Below, piece by piece: positions 7,989 through 15,293 of a stretch of DNA of 33,153 nt. Made by a program: the position numbers and the translations under genes. The stretch spans positions 4,653 through 37,805 of the forward strand of contig JAVHLM010000048.1 of NCBI GenBank assembly GCA_031082125.1, read 5' to 3'. The notes beneath the pieces are model-generated. The model searched no databases. It saw nothing but the letters and a program-made list of their open reading frames with translations, and had not been told where the DNA came from. Position 1 is the stretch's first letter. Each line of letters starts with the position of its first letter. This DNA is from Candidatus Eremiobacterota bacterium. GTDB lineage: Bacteria; Vulcanimicrobiota; CADAWZ01; Ess09-12.

Positions 7989-8711
7989 CTATCTGATGCC
8001 GAGCATTTTTTTCCACCAGGGGCGCCGGATGTCGGCGAGGGCCAGCTCCCAGTGGATGCGGTAGTCTTCCTTCGCCCGGTTCTCTTCGGCGAGCTTCGCC
8101 GAAAGGGAGGCCACGGCGTCGTCCTTCTGCTGGATGGCTATCTGCACGTTGTTGAGCACGCTTTTCGCCCGTATGATCAGCTCTTTTTTCTGGGCGATCT
8201 CCCTGCTCATGGAAAGAAACCTGTCGGCGACCTCTTCTGCCGGCGCCGGCAGAAGCTTGAGCTTCCGCTCCTGCTCCTCGAACTTGTAGCGGTACATCAT
8301 GAGGCCTGCCTGCAGCCGTTCACGCTCCCGGTCCCATTCGTCGCGCTTTTTTTCATAGTGCTCCAGGGGAATGGAGGGATTCACCAGGTCGCCGCCCGGT
8401 GACGGGGCCCCCTCGCAGGGGCTCATGGGGCGCGCCGTCCTCGGCGCTTCTGATTCGTCCAGAGAGCCCTGTTCTTCCCGGGTGCACGGATCGTCTTCGT
8501 CGCAGGGGGGCATGAGGTCGCATGCCAGGATCTTTTCAAGCGCATCCCTGTGGATAAGCCATTTTCCCCTCCCTGTCCCGTTCGCTTTCTTCACCTGGTC
8601 AAGGCGCTTTCTCTTGACCATAAGGCCGATTGCATTTTCGCTTTTCCCCGTGAGCCGGCTCGCTTCCTGAATGGTCACCCAGGGACCCTGTGATTGCCCG
8701 TTATCTCTCAT
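7989..8711 (-). CDS. HTH-domain protein with long coiled coil and RPWWKK C-terminal motif
   Basis: 240 residues. Residues 10-60 resemble a helix-turn-helix of the excisionase/MerR-like type (WVTIQEASRLTGKSENAIGLMV, ending in KWLIHRDALEKIL). An acidic, Pro-rich linker (65-115) follows, then a long charged coiled coil (about 117-225). LPAPAEEV is at 154-161 and the protein ends with RRPWWKKMLGIR. Both LPAPAEEV and the RPWWKK tail recur at equivalent places in the coiled-coil protein at 14412-15218, so the two C-terminal parts are homologous while only this one has a DNA-binding domain. The ribosome site GGAGG lies 10 bp from the ATG. The aromatic/basic tail could contact membrane or a partner; not tested. 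Confidence 0.7.
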   Translation of the reverse strand: MRDNGQSQGPWVTIQEASRLTGKSENAIGLMVKRKRLDQVKKANGTGRGKWLIHRDALEKILACDLMPPCDEDDPCTREEQGSLDESEAPRTARPMSPCEGAPSPGGDLVNPSIPLEHYEKKRDEWDRERERLQAGLMMYRYKFEEQERKLKLLPAPAEEVADRFLSMSREIAQKKELIIRAKSVLNNVQIAIQQKDDAVASLSAKLAEENRAKEDYRIHWELALADIRRPWWKKMLGIR

Positions 8712-8847
8712 CTGAATGGCACCTCCGTCTCGGCGGACCTTTTAAAAAAAATAGAAACACGCGCTAGATGTGGTATCCAGCCGTGTTCCCGCATAGTAGG
8801 TATTCAGTGGATCTGGAAAAGATCCTGCTTTCCGGGGAGAGATCTTT

Positions 8848-8873
8848 GGCAGGAGAAAATATTTTCTCCTGCC
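8848..8873. other. 26-bp perfect palindrome abutting a stop codon
   Basis: The sequence from GGCAGGAGAAAAT to its exact reverse complement (13 bp per arm, no spacer) directly follows the TGA of the cyclic-nucleotide-binding gene (stop at 8876-8874). There is no U-run on either strand after it, so it is not a standard intrinsic terminator. It could be a dimeric protein site or a messenger-stabilising hairpin. Confidence 0.6.
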
Positions 8874-9425
8874 TCAGGTCCGGGCAAGGTGCTCTCCAAG
8901 CTGCGAGAGGAGCCCGTTGGCCTTTCTGAGGCGCTCGCAGAGGGTGCTCATCAGGTTGATGGAGAACTGCGGAAACTTTTTGATGAGCCTGCGAAAATTC
9001 TGCTTGTTGATGCTGATGAGGAGGCCTTCCTTGAGCATCACGGCCCGCGCCGAGCGCGGCCGGTCGTCAAGAAGGGACATCTCCCCGAAGAAATTGTTCT
9101 TTTTGAGCTCGACGTGGATGACTCTTCCAAAGGACGGTGAGTCCGTCGAGATCGCCACGGAGCCGGTGATGACGATGAACATCTCGCCTCCTGCGGAGCC
9201 TTCCTCGAAGAGGGTGAAGCCGCGGGGATAGTGCTTCATTTCGATGAGGGCGCAGAGCTCTTTCAGCTCGCGCTCTGAGAAGCCGCAGAAGATGTCGGTC
9301 TCTTTCAGCAGGGATATCTTCTCCTCGAGGGCGAGATGGGCTACTCCCACCGGGGAAGTGGTGGGGGTTTCAGCACGTCCTTTCTTCTGGGGCTTTGGGG
9401 TGGGCGAGGGACCTGACTTTTTCAT
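8874..9425 (-). CDS. Stand-alone cyclic-nucleotide-binding domain protein
   Basis: 183 residues from the ATG at 9425, which has GGAG nine bases upstream; the in-frame ATG at 9440 lacks one. After a Pro/Lys-rich N-terminal tail (1-30), a single CNB domain occupies about 35-155: IFCGFSERELKELC, FEEGSAGGEMFIVITGSV, and the phosphate-binding cassette FFGEMSLLDDRPRSARAV with G114, E115 and the phosphate-contacting R124 followed by S125 A126. The last 25 residues are helical. There is no C-terminal DNA-binding helix-turn-helix, so it is not a CRP-type regulator by itself. It probably signals through a partner protein. Both the Arg and Glu needed for cNMP binding are present. Confidence 0.85.
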   Translation of the reverse strand: MKKSGPSPTPKPQKKGRAETPTTSPVGVAHLALEEKISLLKETDIFCGFSERELKELCALIEMKHYPRGFTLFEEGSAGGEMFIVITGSVAISTDSPSFGRVIHVELKKNNFFGEMSLLDDRPRSARAVMLKEGLLISINKQNFRRLIKKFPQFSINLMSTLCERLRKANGLLSQLGEHLART

Positions 9426-9705
9426 GGTGTGGCGCTCCATTTTCGTAAGTATGTTCCACCTTGCGGCTTTGCAGCCTTATGCGGGGTGAGGCCACAGGGA
9501 GCGGCGCGGAAGGTGTCAGGCAAGATGCGCATGGCTTGTGTGTATGGTGCGGGGATCGCTTCCCGGCCTTTCACCAATTTTACCAGAGGGGGAGCGTTCT
9601 GGCAATGGGTTTTGGAAAATTTTCTGCAGAGAGGGGGTATTTTGCCCGTGTGGCGGGCTTTTCCAGGGGTCAGTGAAGAGGTGCGAGCTCTCCTGGAAAA
9701 ATCAG

Positions 9706-9725
9706 CCCACGAGGTGGGGTTTTTT
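9706..9725 (+). terminator. Terminator-like hairpin followed by T-run
   Basis: CCCAC, loop GAG, GTGGG, then GTTTTTT. The stem is 5 bp. A second hairpin with the same arms (CCCACC/GGTGGG at 9738-9750, followed by AATTTTT) lies 32 bp downstream. No gene is confidently read toward them on the plus strand. Confidence 0.45.
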
Positions 9726-9737
9726 ATGGGGTTCTCA

Positions 9738-9757
9738 CCCACCTGGTGGGAATTTTT
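9738..9757 (+). terminator. Second tandem terminator-like hairpin
   Basis: CCCACC and GGTGGG pair around one to three loop bases and are followed by AATTTTT. It repeats the arms of the hairpin at 9706-9718. The two may insulate the operon that starts at 9962. Confidence 0.4.
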
Positions 9758-9886
9758 AAGGAAAGCTTTAAAGCCCCACCTTTATTGATTTCAAGTGGTT
9801 CTGTTATTGCAGAATCTCTTTGCTAAAAGAGTATTAGACGACAGAAGCCTGGTTTTGTGCTCAAATCAGGATTTGTTTCCTTTCCC

Positions 9887-9935
9887 TTGTATGTCGTTGT
9901 AACTTGTGTTACAATATTGTGGTAACAGAGGTTAC
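9887..9935 (+). promoter_or_regulatory. Promoter with two GTAAC-N4-GTTAC operators
   Basis: A candidate promoter (TTGTAT at 9887-9892, 17-bp spacer, TACAAT at 9910-9915) overlaps a palindrome TTGTAAC-N4-GTTACAA (9897-9914). A second copy, GTAAC-N4-GTTAC, lies at 9922-9935. The centres are 23 bp apart, about two helical turns. This layout is what self-repressed toxin-antitoxin operons usually show, and the site reads directly into the gene at 9962. Confidence 0.65.
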
Positions 9936-9961
9936 AGCAACAAGAGGAAAGGCCTGATACA

Positions 9962-10360
9962 ATGAACATCGAAGCTCATCTTGAATCCCTGAGAGAAGCA
10001 TTCTCAACGATAGATCTCTGCGTTGATAAAGGAGCAGAAAACCACCAGCGCGCTATAGGCTTTCTCACCTCCCTCGGCGCGGCGGAAATGCTTGAACTTT
10101 ACCTCCATAAGAGCAGGCTCCTCCATGTGAGCGCGCGCGTTCACCATGAATGGCTGAAGTCAAAAAAGCGGCTCGCTGAAAAGATCCCGCAGGATTTTCC
10201 CCGGAAGGCGGAGATTCTTGAGCTCGTCTATAACATTGAGAAGAACCGCAATGATTTCTGCTATGGCAAGAAAGTGGAGGCTTCGCGCCTGAGAGATCAG
10301 CTTGAGCAGTTCAACGCCCTTAAGGAGCTTTTCAGGGAGGTGGGGCTTGATGAGATATAG
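9962..10360 (+). CDS. Small helical partner of a nucleotidyltransferase (HEPN-like, uncertain)
   Basis: 132 residues, almost entirely alpha-helical by composition, with ribosome site AGAGGAAAGG. It overlaps the start of the downstream nucleotidyltransferase by 11 bp, the usual arrangement of two-gene HEPN/MNT-type modules. Near residue 95 it reads EKNRNDFCYGKK, which lines up with the RN..xH region of HEPN ribonucleases, but the His is replaced. If it is a HEPN protein, the canonical RX4-6H nuclease motif is missing. It could instead be a substrate-binding helical protein of the HI0074 type. The tandem operator upstream suggests the pair controls its own expression. Confidence 0.55.
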   Translation: MNIEAHLESLREAFSTIDLCVDKGAENHQRAIGFLTSLGAAEMLELYLHKSRLLHVSARVHHEWLKSKKRLAEKIPQDFPRKAEILELVYNIEKNRNDFCYGKKVEASRLRDQLEQFNALKELFREVGLDEI

Positions 10361-10973
10361 CAGCGCAGTTCCCTATGCCATGGATTTTGTGTCCTTTGTG
10401 CTTGAGCACCTGGAGCCGGAGCGCATCGAGGCCATAAGAGCGGTGATTCTTTTCGGATCGGGCGCGAGAGGGGAGCTCAGGAAAAAGAGCGATATTGATA
10501 TCTTTTTTGAGGCCTCCGGCGAGCTGTCTGCCCTGGAGAGTGAGATTGAGCGGTATGCCGAGGACTTCTATGCATCGGTAAAATACCGCGATTACTGGAA
10601 GCTCAAAGGCTCTACTCAACACTTCAGCTGCCATGTGGGAAACGCCGATGTCTGGAAAAGCCTCTACCCTGCCCTTGTGGCTGACGGCATCGTGCTCTAT
10701 GGCAAGTATGCCTCTTCCGATGCGCAGGGGAAGACCGGGGTGCTTTTCTTCTGGGACACTGCGCCCACCTATAACAAGCGCATCAATCTATTCAGGACTC
10801 TTTACGGCTATAGGGCCCGTGGGAAAACCTATCCCGGCCTGCTCGGGAAGGCGGGAGGCGAGAAGCTCACCAGAGGGTGTATTCTCGTCCCCCTGGAGTC
10901 GCACAAGATCATCGACGAGTTTTTCAAGAAGCTTGGCGTGGCGGCAAAGAAGCTCTTTGCCGCTTTCTATTGA
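10350..10973 (+). CDS. MNT-type nucleotidyltransferase
   Basis: 207 residues from the ATG at 10350 (ribosome site GGGAGGTGG), overlapping the end of the upstream gene by 11 bp. The nucleotidyltransferase signature is complete: FGSGARGELRKKSDIDIF, with G36-S37 and the metal-binding D48 and D50. The C-terminal ~100 residues (KYPGLL-type region YPGLLGKAGGEKL and the basic stretch RGCILVPLESHK) extend beyond minimal MNT proteins and are probably a helical domain of this subfamily. Known MNT partners AMPylate or otherwise modify a HEPN toxin or a tRNA. Which of the two proteins is toxin and which antitoxin cannot be told from sequence here. Confidence 0.75.
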   Translation: MRYSSAVPYAMDFVSFVLEHLEPERIEAIRAVILFGSGARGELRKKSDIDIFFEASGELSALESEIERYAEDFYASVKYRDYWKLKGSTQHFSCHVGNADVWKSLYPALVADGIVLYGKYASSDAQGKTGVLFFWDTAPTYNKRINLFRTLYGYRARGKTYPGLLGKAGGEKLTRGCILVPLESHKIIDEFFKKLGVAAKKLFAAFY

Positions 10974-11124
10974 GCATCCCGGTATTCATTTTCCACATCA
11001 GTCAGGCTTAGATATTGAGAGACGGCAAGATTCTGTCTGTCTTGATGACCGCCGGGTTGAAAAAGTTAAACAGAGGGGCCCGGAAGGGGGAAGGAAAGAG
11101 GAGGGCGCCACAGAAACAAGGGAT

Positions 11125-14100
11125 ATGGGACATCGCGCGGCGCGAACAGAGAGAGAGGTGCTGTTCCTCGTCACCTCGTGCTTTTTTTTCTCGGGGATGT
11201 GCGGCCTCATCTACCAGGTCCTCTGGACACGGACGCTCTCCCTCATCTTCGGCCACACGACCTTTGCGGTGAGCACGGTCATCACGGCTTTCCTGGGGGG
11301 GCTCGCCCTGGGGAGCGCCCTTATAGGGAGGTGGGCCGACAGGGAGGAGGTGCTGAGAAAGGCAGTGGGAAGGGGGAGCGCCTCGCCGGCGCTGGCGGCT
11401 TACGGGGCCATCGAGGTCCTGGTGGGAGTCTACTGCCTCTTCACGCCGTTGCTTTTCAAGGGCGTGGAGGCCGTTTACCTGAAGTACGCCGGCCTTCCCT
11501 TCTTTGCCCTCAGCATGCTCCGTTTTGGCCTGTGCCTCGTGGTGCTCCTCTTTCCCACGTGCCTGATGGGGGGGACTCTTCCGCTGCTCGCGCGGTTTTT
11601 CATCAGGAGAGAGGGGGAAGTGGGGAAGGGGCTGGGCTTTCTTTATTTCATCAACACGGCGGGAGCGGTGGCGGGGACGGTGGCGGCGGGGTTTTTCCTG
11701 ATTCCTGCAGTGGGTACGACGGCCACGCTCATGGCGGCGGCGACGGTGAATATCGGGATCGGGGCCTTCGTGACGGTGAGCGGAAGAAGGGGTATCGGGT
11801 CTTCGGGCGAGGACGGGGTGCGTGGCGGCGTGGCGGCGGCGCCAGGGAGCCTCGATGAGGCGGGAGGGGAAGCCCTTCCCGGAGAGGGCGGGGAGCCCCG
11901 AGGTGCGTGGCGGTCGTGGCTTTTCATAGGAGTCTTCGCGGCGGCGGGGTTCGCGTCGATGGTCTATGAGGTGGCCTGGACCAGGGCCATCTCGCTTGCC
12001 ATAGGGAGCACCACCTATGCCTTCTCGACGATGCTCGCCACTTTTCTCTCGGGCATCGCCCTGGGGAGCCTCATCTTCAGCAGGCTTGCCGCCCGTCGGG
12101 CCTTCAGCTTCAGATCTTTCGGGTGGACAGAGGCCGCCATCGGCGTGGCGAGCGCCGTCACCATCCCTCTCCTTGGCGCCCTCCCCCTCCTGTTTTTAAA
12201 GGTATTTCCCCTGGTGGAGCGTTCATATGCGCTTCTGTGCGCCGCCGACTTCATGCTCTGCTTTTTCGTGATGATCGTCCCCACGACCCTCATGGGGATC
12301 GCCTTTCCGCTGGCGGGGAAGCTCACGACGAGGCACCTCTCGTCGCTCGGGAGGAGCATCGGCACCATCTATGCCATCAACACCCTGGGGTGCATCATAG
12401 GGGCCTTCTGCGCCGGGTTCCTTCTTATTCCCGGGGCGGGGATACAGAAGAGCCTTGTGACGGCCGTGCTTATCAACGTCGTGGGGGGGCTCGCGGTGCT
12501 CTGGGCCTACGAGAAGAGGACGATGCTGAGGGTGGCGGCCTGCATCGCGGCGCTTGCCGCCTTTCCGGCGGCAGCGCTCATCCCCCCCTGGAACGAGGCG
12601 GTGATGAGCAGCGCCCCTTCAGTCTATGCGCGCTTCTACGGGCAGGGAAAAGTTGATTTCAACACATGCGAGAGGCAGTATGTGGTCTTTCAGCGCGACG
12701 GCATCAGCTCCACCGTGTCGGTATACAAGATTGACCGGCAGCTTTTCCTGCGCGTCAACGGGAAGACCGACGCGAGCACGAGGGGCGACATGGCGACGCA
12801 GGTGCTCCTCGGCTACCTTCCCGCCTTTTACCACCGCGCCCCGGAGCGCGCCTTCGTGATCGGCCTGGGGAGCGGCATGACCATGCGGGCCCTCCTGGAC
12901 ATCCCCTCGGTAAAGGAAGTGACCTGCGCCGAGATAGAGCCTGCCGTCATCGAGGCCCATCGCTATTTCGCCCCTTACGTGAGGCATCCCCTCGAGGACC
13001 CCCGGAGCGCCGTGGTGGTCGCCGACGGGAGAAACAGCCTCATGGCGTCAGAAAGAGAGTATGATGTTATCGTGTCGGAGCCTTCGAATCCATGGATTGC
13101 CGGCGTGGCGAACCTTTTTTCGAAGGACTTCTTCGAGGTGTGCCGGCGGAAGCTCACCGCCGACGGGGTGCTCTGCGCGTGGATCCACGCCTATTACATG
13201 GACCCTGCCGATTTCAGGATGATCGTCGCGACGCTCGGGTCGGTCTTTCCCCACACGGCGGTGTGGCGGGGCACCAGGAGCGATTTTCTCCTCATCGCGG
13301 GGAAGCAGCCTCTTGTCTTTGATTATGACGGCTACGCCGCCCTTTTCGCCTCGTCGGAGGCCTTCAGGGCCTCTCTCGGCGGCATCGGCATCAAGAGCCC
13401 CGATGCCCTCCTCGCCCACTTCGTGCTGGGGGGCGGGGAGCTCAGCGAGGCCTACCGGGCGGCAAGGATAAATTGCGATGAGTATCCCTTTCTTGAGTTC
13501 TCGGCGCCGAAGAGCCTTTACATGGAAACCGTGGATCAGAATGTGGGCGATCTCTATGCCCAGAAGGAAGAGCTCCTCCCTGCCATGCGGGGAGGCCCGG
13601 CCCAGGGCGGGCTCTCAGCCTATTTCTACGAGAAGTTCAACGAGATGACGGCGGACTCCGTCCCGGGGATGGCGCGGCGCGTTCTTGAGGAGGGGCTCTC
13701 GAGGATGCCCCGCCACGTGCAGCTTAATCTGATGTATGTGAATAATCTGATCGCGGCCGCCGACATGCGCGGGGCGCTTGCAAGGGCGGAGAAACTTGCC
13801 GCCCGGAATCCCCAGGAATATCACTACTTCGCGCTGGCGGGCGATCTGTGCCGGAAGGCGGGGGACCAGGGGAAAGCCCTGGAGTGGTACAGGAGCGCCT
13901 ATGAGGTGAGGAGCGACGGGCCTGGCGCGAAAATGAACTATGTGAAGGCGCTGCTGGCGTGCGGCAGGGCCCGGGAGGCCCTCTCCGTGCTTGACGGGGG
14001 GACGACAGGCGCGGCCGTGCCCGGGGAGCGGGAGGCAAGGGAGGACGCTATGGAGCTTGAGGAAGTAGCGAAGGACATGGAAAAGGGGGACTGGCTTGTG

Positions 14101-14328
14101 AAGGCGCGGCTTGGCTCCGGGGCCATGGCGCCCCTGGTGCTCACGGTGCTCCGCGTTCCCCTCGCCGGTGCGGCAGGCCTCGAGGCTCTCGCGCCCGTCG
14201 CCGGGGAGGAGGCGGCCCGGCGAGGCTTCGAAAGCGCGGCGCTCATCGTGAGGGGCGCAGAAGTGCCTGCGGCACTTCTGAGGACGGGTCGGCAGCTGAT
14301 GCACCCGGGAGAGAGAAGGAGTTTTTAG
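11125..14328 (+). CDS. Fused MFS-like membrane domain / spermidine-synthase-like / TPR protein
   Basis: 1067 residues from the ATG at 11125; the open frame continues upstream to 10633 but that part overlaps the nucleotidyltransferase gene and is not coding. Residues 10-220 and 265-490 are two related membrane halves, each opening with the same motif (GLIYQVLWTRTLSLIFGHTT and SMVYEVAWTRAISLAIGSTT). Residues ~505-730 form a spermidine-synthase-like Rossmann domain: VIGLGSGMTMRALL, CAEIEPAVIEAH, DGRNSLM, then VSEPSNPWIAG where polyamine synthases have a catalytic Asp. Residues ~830-960 are TPR-like helices. This fusion is known as MFS/spermidine synthase-like; polyamine synthesis is not established for it. 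The ATG has only a weak ribosome site (AAGGG, close). An intrinsic terminator follows. Confidence 0.85.
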   Translation: MGHRAARTEREVLFLVTSCFFFSGMCGLIYQVLWTRTLSLIFGHTTFAVSTVITAFLGGLALGSALIGRWADREEVLRKAVGRGSASPALAAYGAIEVLVGVYCLFTPLLFKGVEAVYLKYAGLPFFALSMLRFGLCLVVLLFPTCLMGGTLPLLARFFIRREGEVGKGLGFLYFINTAGAVAGTVAAGFFLIPAVGTTATLMAAATVNIGIGAFVTVSGRRGIGSSGEDGVRGGVAAAPGSLDEAGGEALPGEGGEPRGAWRSWLFIGVFAAAGFASMVYEVAWTRAISLAIGSTTYAFSTMLATFLSGIALGSLIFSRLAARRAFSFRSFGWTEAAIGVASAVTIPLLGALPLLFLKVFPLVERSYALLCAADFMLCFFVMIVPTTLMGIAFPLAGKLTTRHLSSLGRSIGTIYAINTLGCIIGAFCAGFLLIPGAGIQKSLVTAVLINVVGGLAVLWAYEKRTMLRVAACIAALAAFPAAALIPPWNEAVMSSAPSVYARFYGQGKVDFNTCERQYVVFQRDGISSTVSVYKIDRQLFLRVNGKTDASTRGDMATQVLLGYLPAFYHRAPERAFVIGLGSGMTMRALLDIPSVKEVTCAEIEPAVIEAHRYFAPYVRHPLEDPRSAVVVADGRNSLMASEREYDVIVSEPSNPWIAGVANLFSKDFFEVCRRKLTADGVLCAWIHAYYMDPADFRMIVATLGSVFPHTAVWRGTRSDFLLIAGKQPLVFDYDGYAALFASSEAFRASLGGIGIKSPDALLAHFVLGGGELSEAYRAARINCDEYPFLEFSAPKSLYMETVDQNVGDLYAQKEELLPAMRGGPAQGGLSAYFYEKFNEMTADSVPGMARRVLEEGLSRMPRHVQLNLMYVNNLIAAADMRGALARAEKLAARNPQEYHYFALAGDLCRKAGDQGKALEWYRSAYEVRSDGPGAKMNYVKALLACGRAREALSVLDGGTTGAAVPGEREAREDAMELEEVAKDMEKGDWLVKARLGSGAMAPLVLTVLRVPLAGAAGLEALAPVAGEEAARRGFESAALIVRGAEVPAALLRTGRQLMHPGERRSF

Positions 14329-14352
14329 GGAAAGGGAGAATGTCTCGGTGCG

Positions 14353-14398
14353 GGAATCACGGCTAGACTATTCTGGCCCGTGATTCCTATTTTTTTTC
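14353..14398 (+). terminator. Intrinsic terminator directly before the next ribosome site
   Basis: GGAATCACGG (14353-14362) pairs perfectly with CCGTGATTCC (14378-14387) around a 15-nt loop, followed by TATTTTTTTT. It ends the transcript of the fused MFS/spermidine-synthase-like gene. The Shine-Dalgarno of the next gene starts at 14399, leaving no room for a promoter after the terminator. Confidence 0.85.
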
Positions 14399-14411
14399 AG
14401 GAGGTGGACCT

Positions 14412-15218
14412 ATGGTGTCCCACATTGTGACGATTTCGCAGGAGGAGCTTGAAGAGCTTGAAAATATTGACGTGGGCGGCGGCAGGAGAAAAGAGGAGCA
14501 GCCCGTGACGAGGGAGGAGCTCAAGAGCCTTCTTGAGGAGGTGATGGAGTCCCGATCCATGCAGCTCATGAAGCCTGTGGAGCAGCAGGCCCTCTTTATC
14601 GCCGGCAGGCTCTCCCAGGAGAACAGGGAGCTCCACGAGCGGATCGAGGCCATCAGGGAAGAGAACGTGGCGCTCAGGGACAAGCTCAAGTGCCTGCCTG
14701 CCCCTGCCGAAGAGGTGACGCAGGTCATGAAGGTGAGGGAGCGGGAGGTGCAGAGCCTCAGGGAGGAGAAGGCGGCTCTCGAGGCGGCCCTCTCTGCCGA
14801 GAAGGGGAGCACCGAGAAGACGTCTCAGGATATCGCCGAGCTCAGGGCGGCCCTTGACGAGGAGGCGACAAAAAAGACGGCGCTCATCAGCGACCTGGAG
14901 CTGAGGCTTGCCGAGGAGAAGGAGCGCCTCAGGAGCATCAAGGCCCGCGAAGAGATGCTTGCCGACAAGGCAAGGCAGGGCGACGCCCTCGTCGTTGAGC
15001 TCGAGGAGCGGATCAAGGAGGTCTTCCTCGAGGAGGGCCGTGTGAGGGCCGAGCTCAAGGCGCAGTGGGAAAAGTCGATCATGCAGCTTCGCGAGAAGCT
15101 GCGCGAGGAGGAAGAGGCCAAGGCGCGCCTCCGCGATGAATGGCACCACGCCGCGACGCAGCTCCAGGAGATGAAGCGGCCCTGGTGGAAGAAAGTGGCG
15201 GGCCTCAGGATATTCTGA
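14412..15218 (+). CDS. Coiled-coil protein with LPAPAEEV and RPWWKK motifs
   Basis: 268 residues, strong ribosome site (AGGAGGT, 6-bp spacing). It is dominated by a charged coiled coil from about residue 35 to 250 with many Glu/Lys heptads. LPAPAEEV is at residues 95-102 and the chain ends with KRPWWKKVAGLRIF (RPWWKK at 256-261). Both motifs are shared with the HTH/coiled-coil protein at 7989-8711, but this one has no DNA-binding domain at its N-terminus, only an acidic stretch (EELEELENIDV). It lies directly behind a terminator, so it is either expressed by read-through or from a promoter upstream of or inside the hairpin. No enzymatic motif. A structural or partner role for the HTH paralogue is possible but inferred. 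Confidence 0.7.
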   Translation: MVSHIVTISQEELEELENIDVGGGRRKEEQPVTREELKSLLEEVMESRSMQLMKPVEQQALFIAGRLSQENRELHERIEAIREENVALRDKLKCLPAPAEEVTQVMKVREREVQSLREEKAALEAALSAEKGSTEKTSQDIAELRAALDEEATKKTALISDLELRLAEEKERLRSIKAREEMLADKARQGDALVVELEERIKEVFLEEGRVRAELKAQWEKSIMQLREKLREEEEAKARLRDEWHHAATQLQEMKRPWWKKVAGLRIF

Positions 15219-15293
15219 AGGTATGCCACCGCGGCCTTCCTCACCGTCCCGGGATTTTCAATGCTCCTGGGCCGGAAGGCGGGGGGGGGCCGG

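Larger units (their letters stand above)
9426..9961. other. Intergenic region with no convincing gene
   Basis: The 536 bp between the minus-strand CNB gene and the plus-strand nucleotidyltransferase module contain an open frame at 9429-9788, but it has no ribosome site, atypical composition and no recognisable domain. The part I can interpret is two tandem terminator-like hairpins near 9706-9757 and, at the right end, the promoter and operator of the next operon. Confidence 0.6.

Noticed and set aside
9429-9788. 119-codon plus-strand open frame
   Set aside because: No Shine-Dalgarno, no recognisable domain, and two terminator-like hairpins lie inside it.
10633-11124. N-terminal extension of the MFS/spermidine-synthase-like protein
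   Set aside because: This part overlaps the nucleotidyltransferase gene in another frame and has Ser/Arg/Pro-rich shadow composition. The membrane domain starts just after the ATG at 11125.
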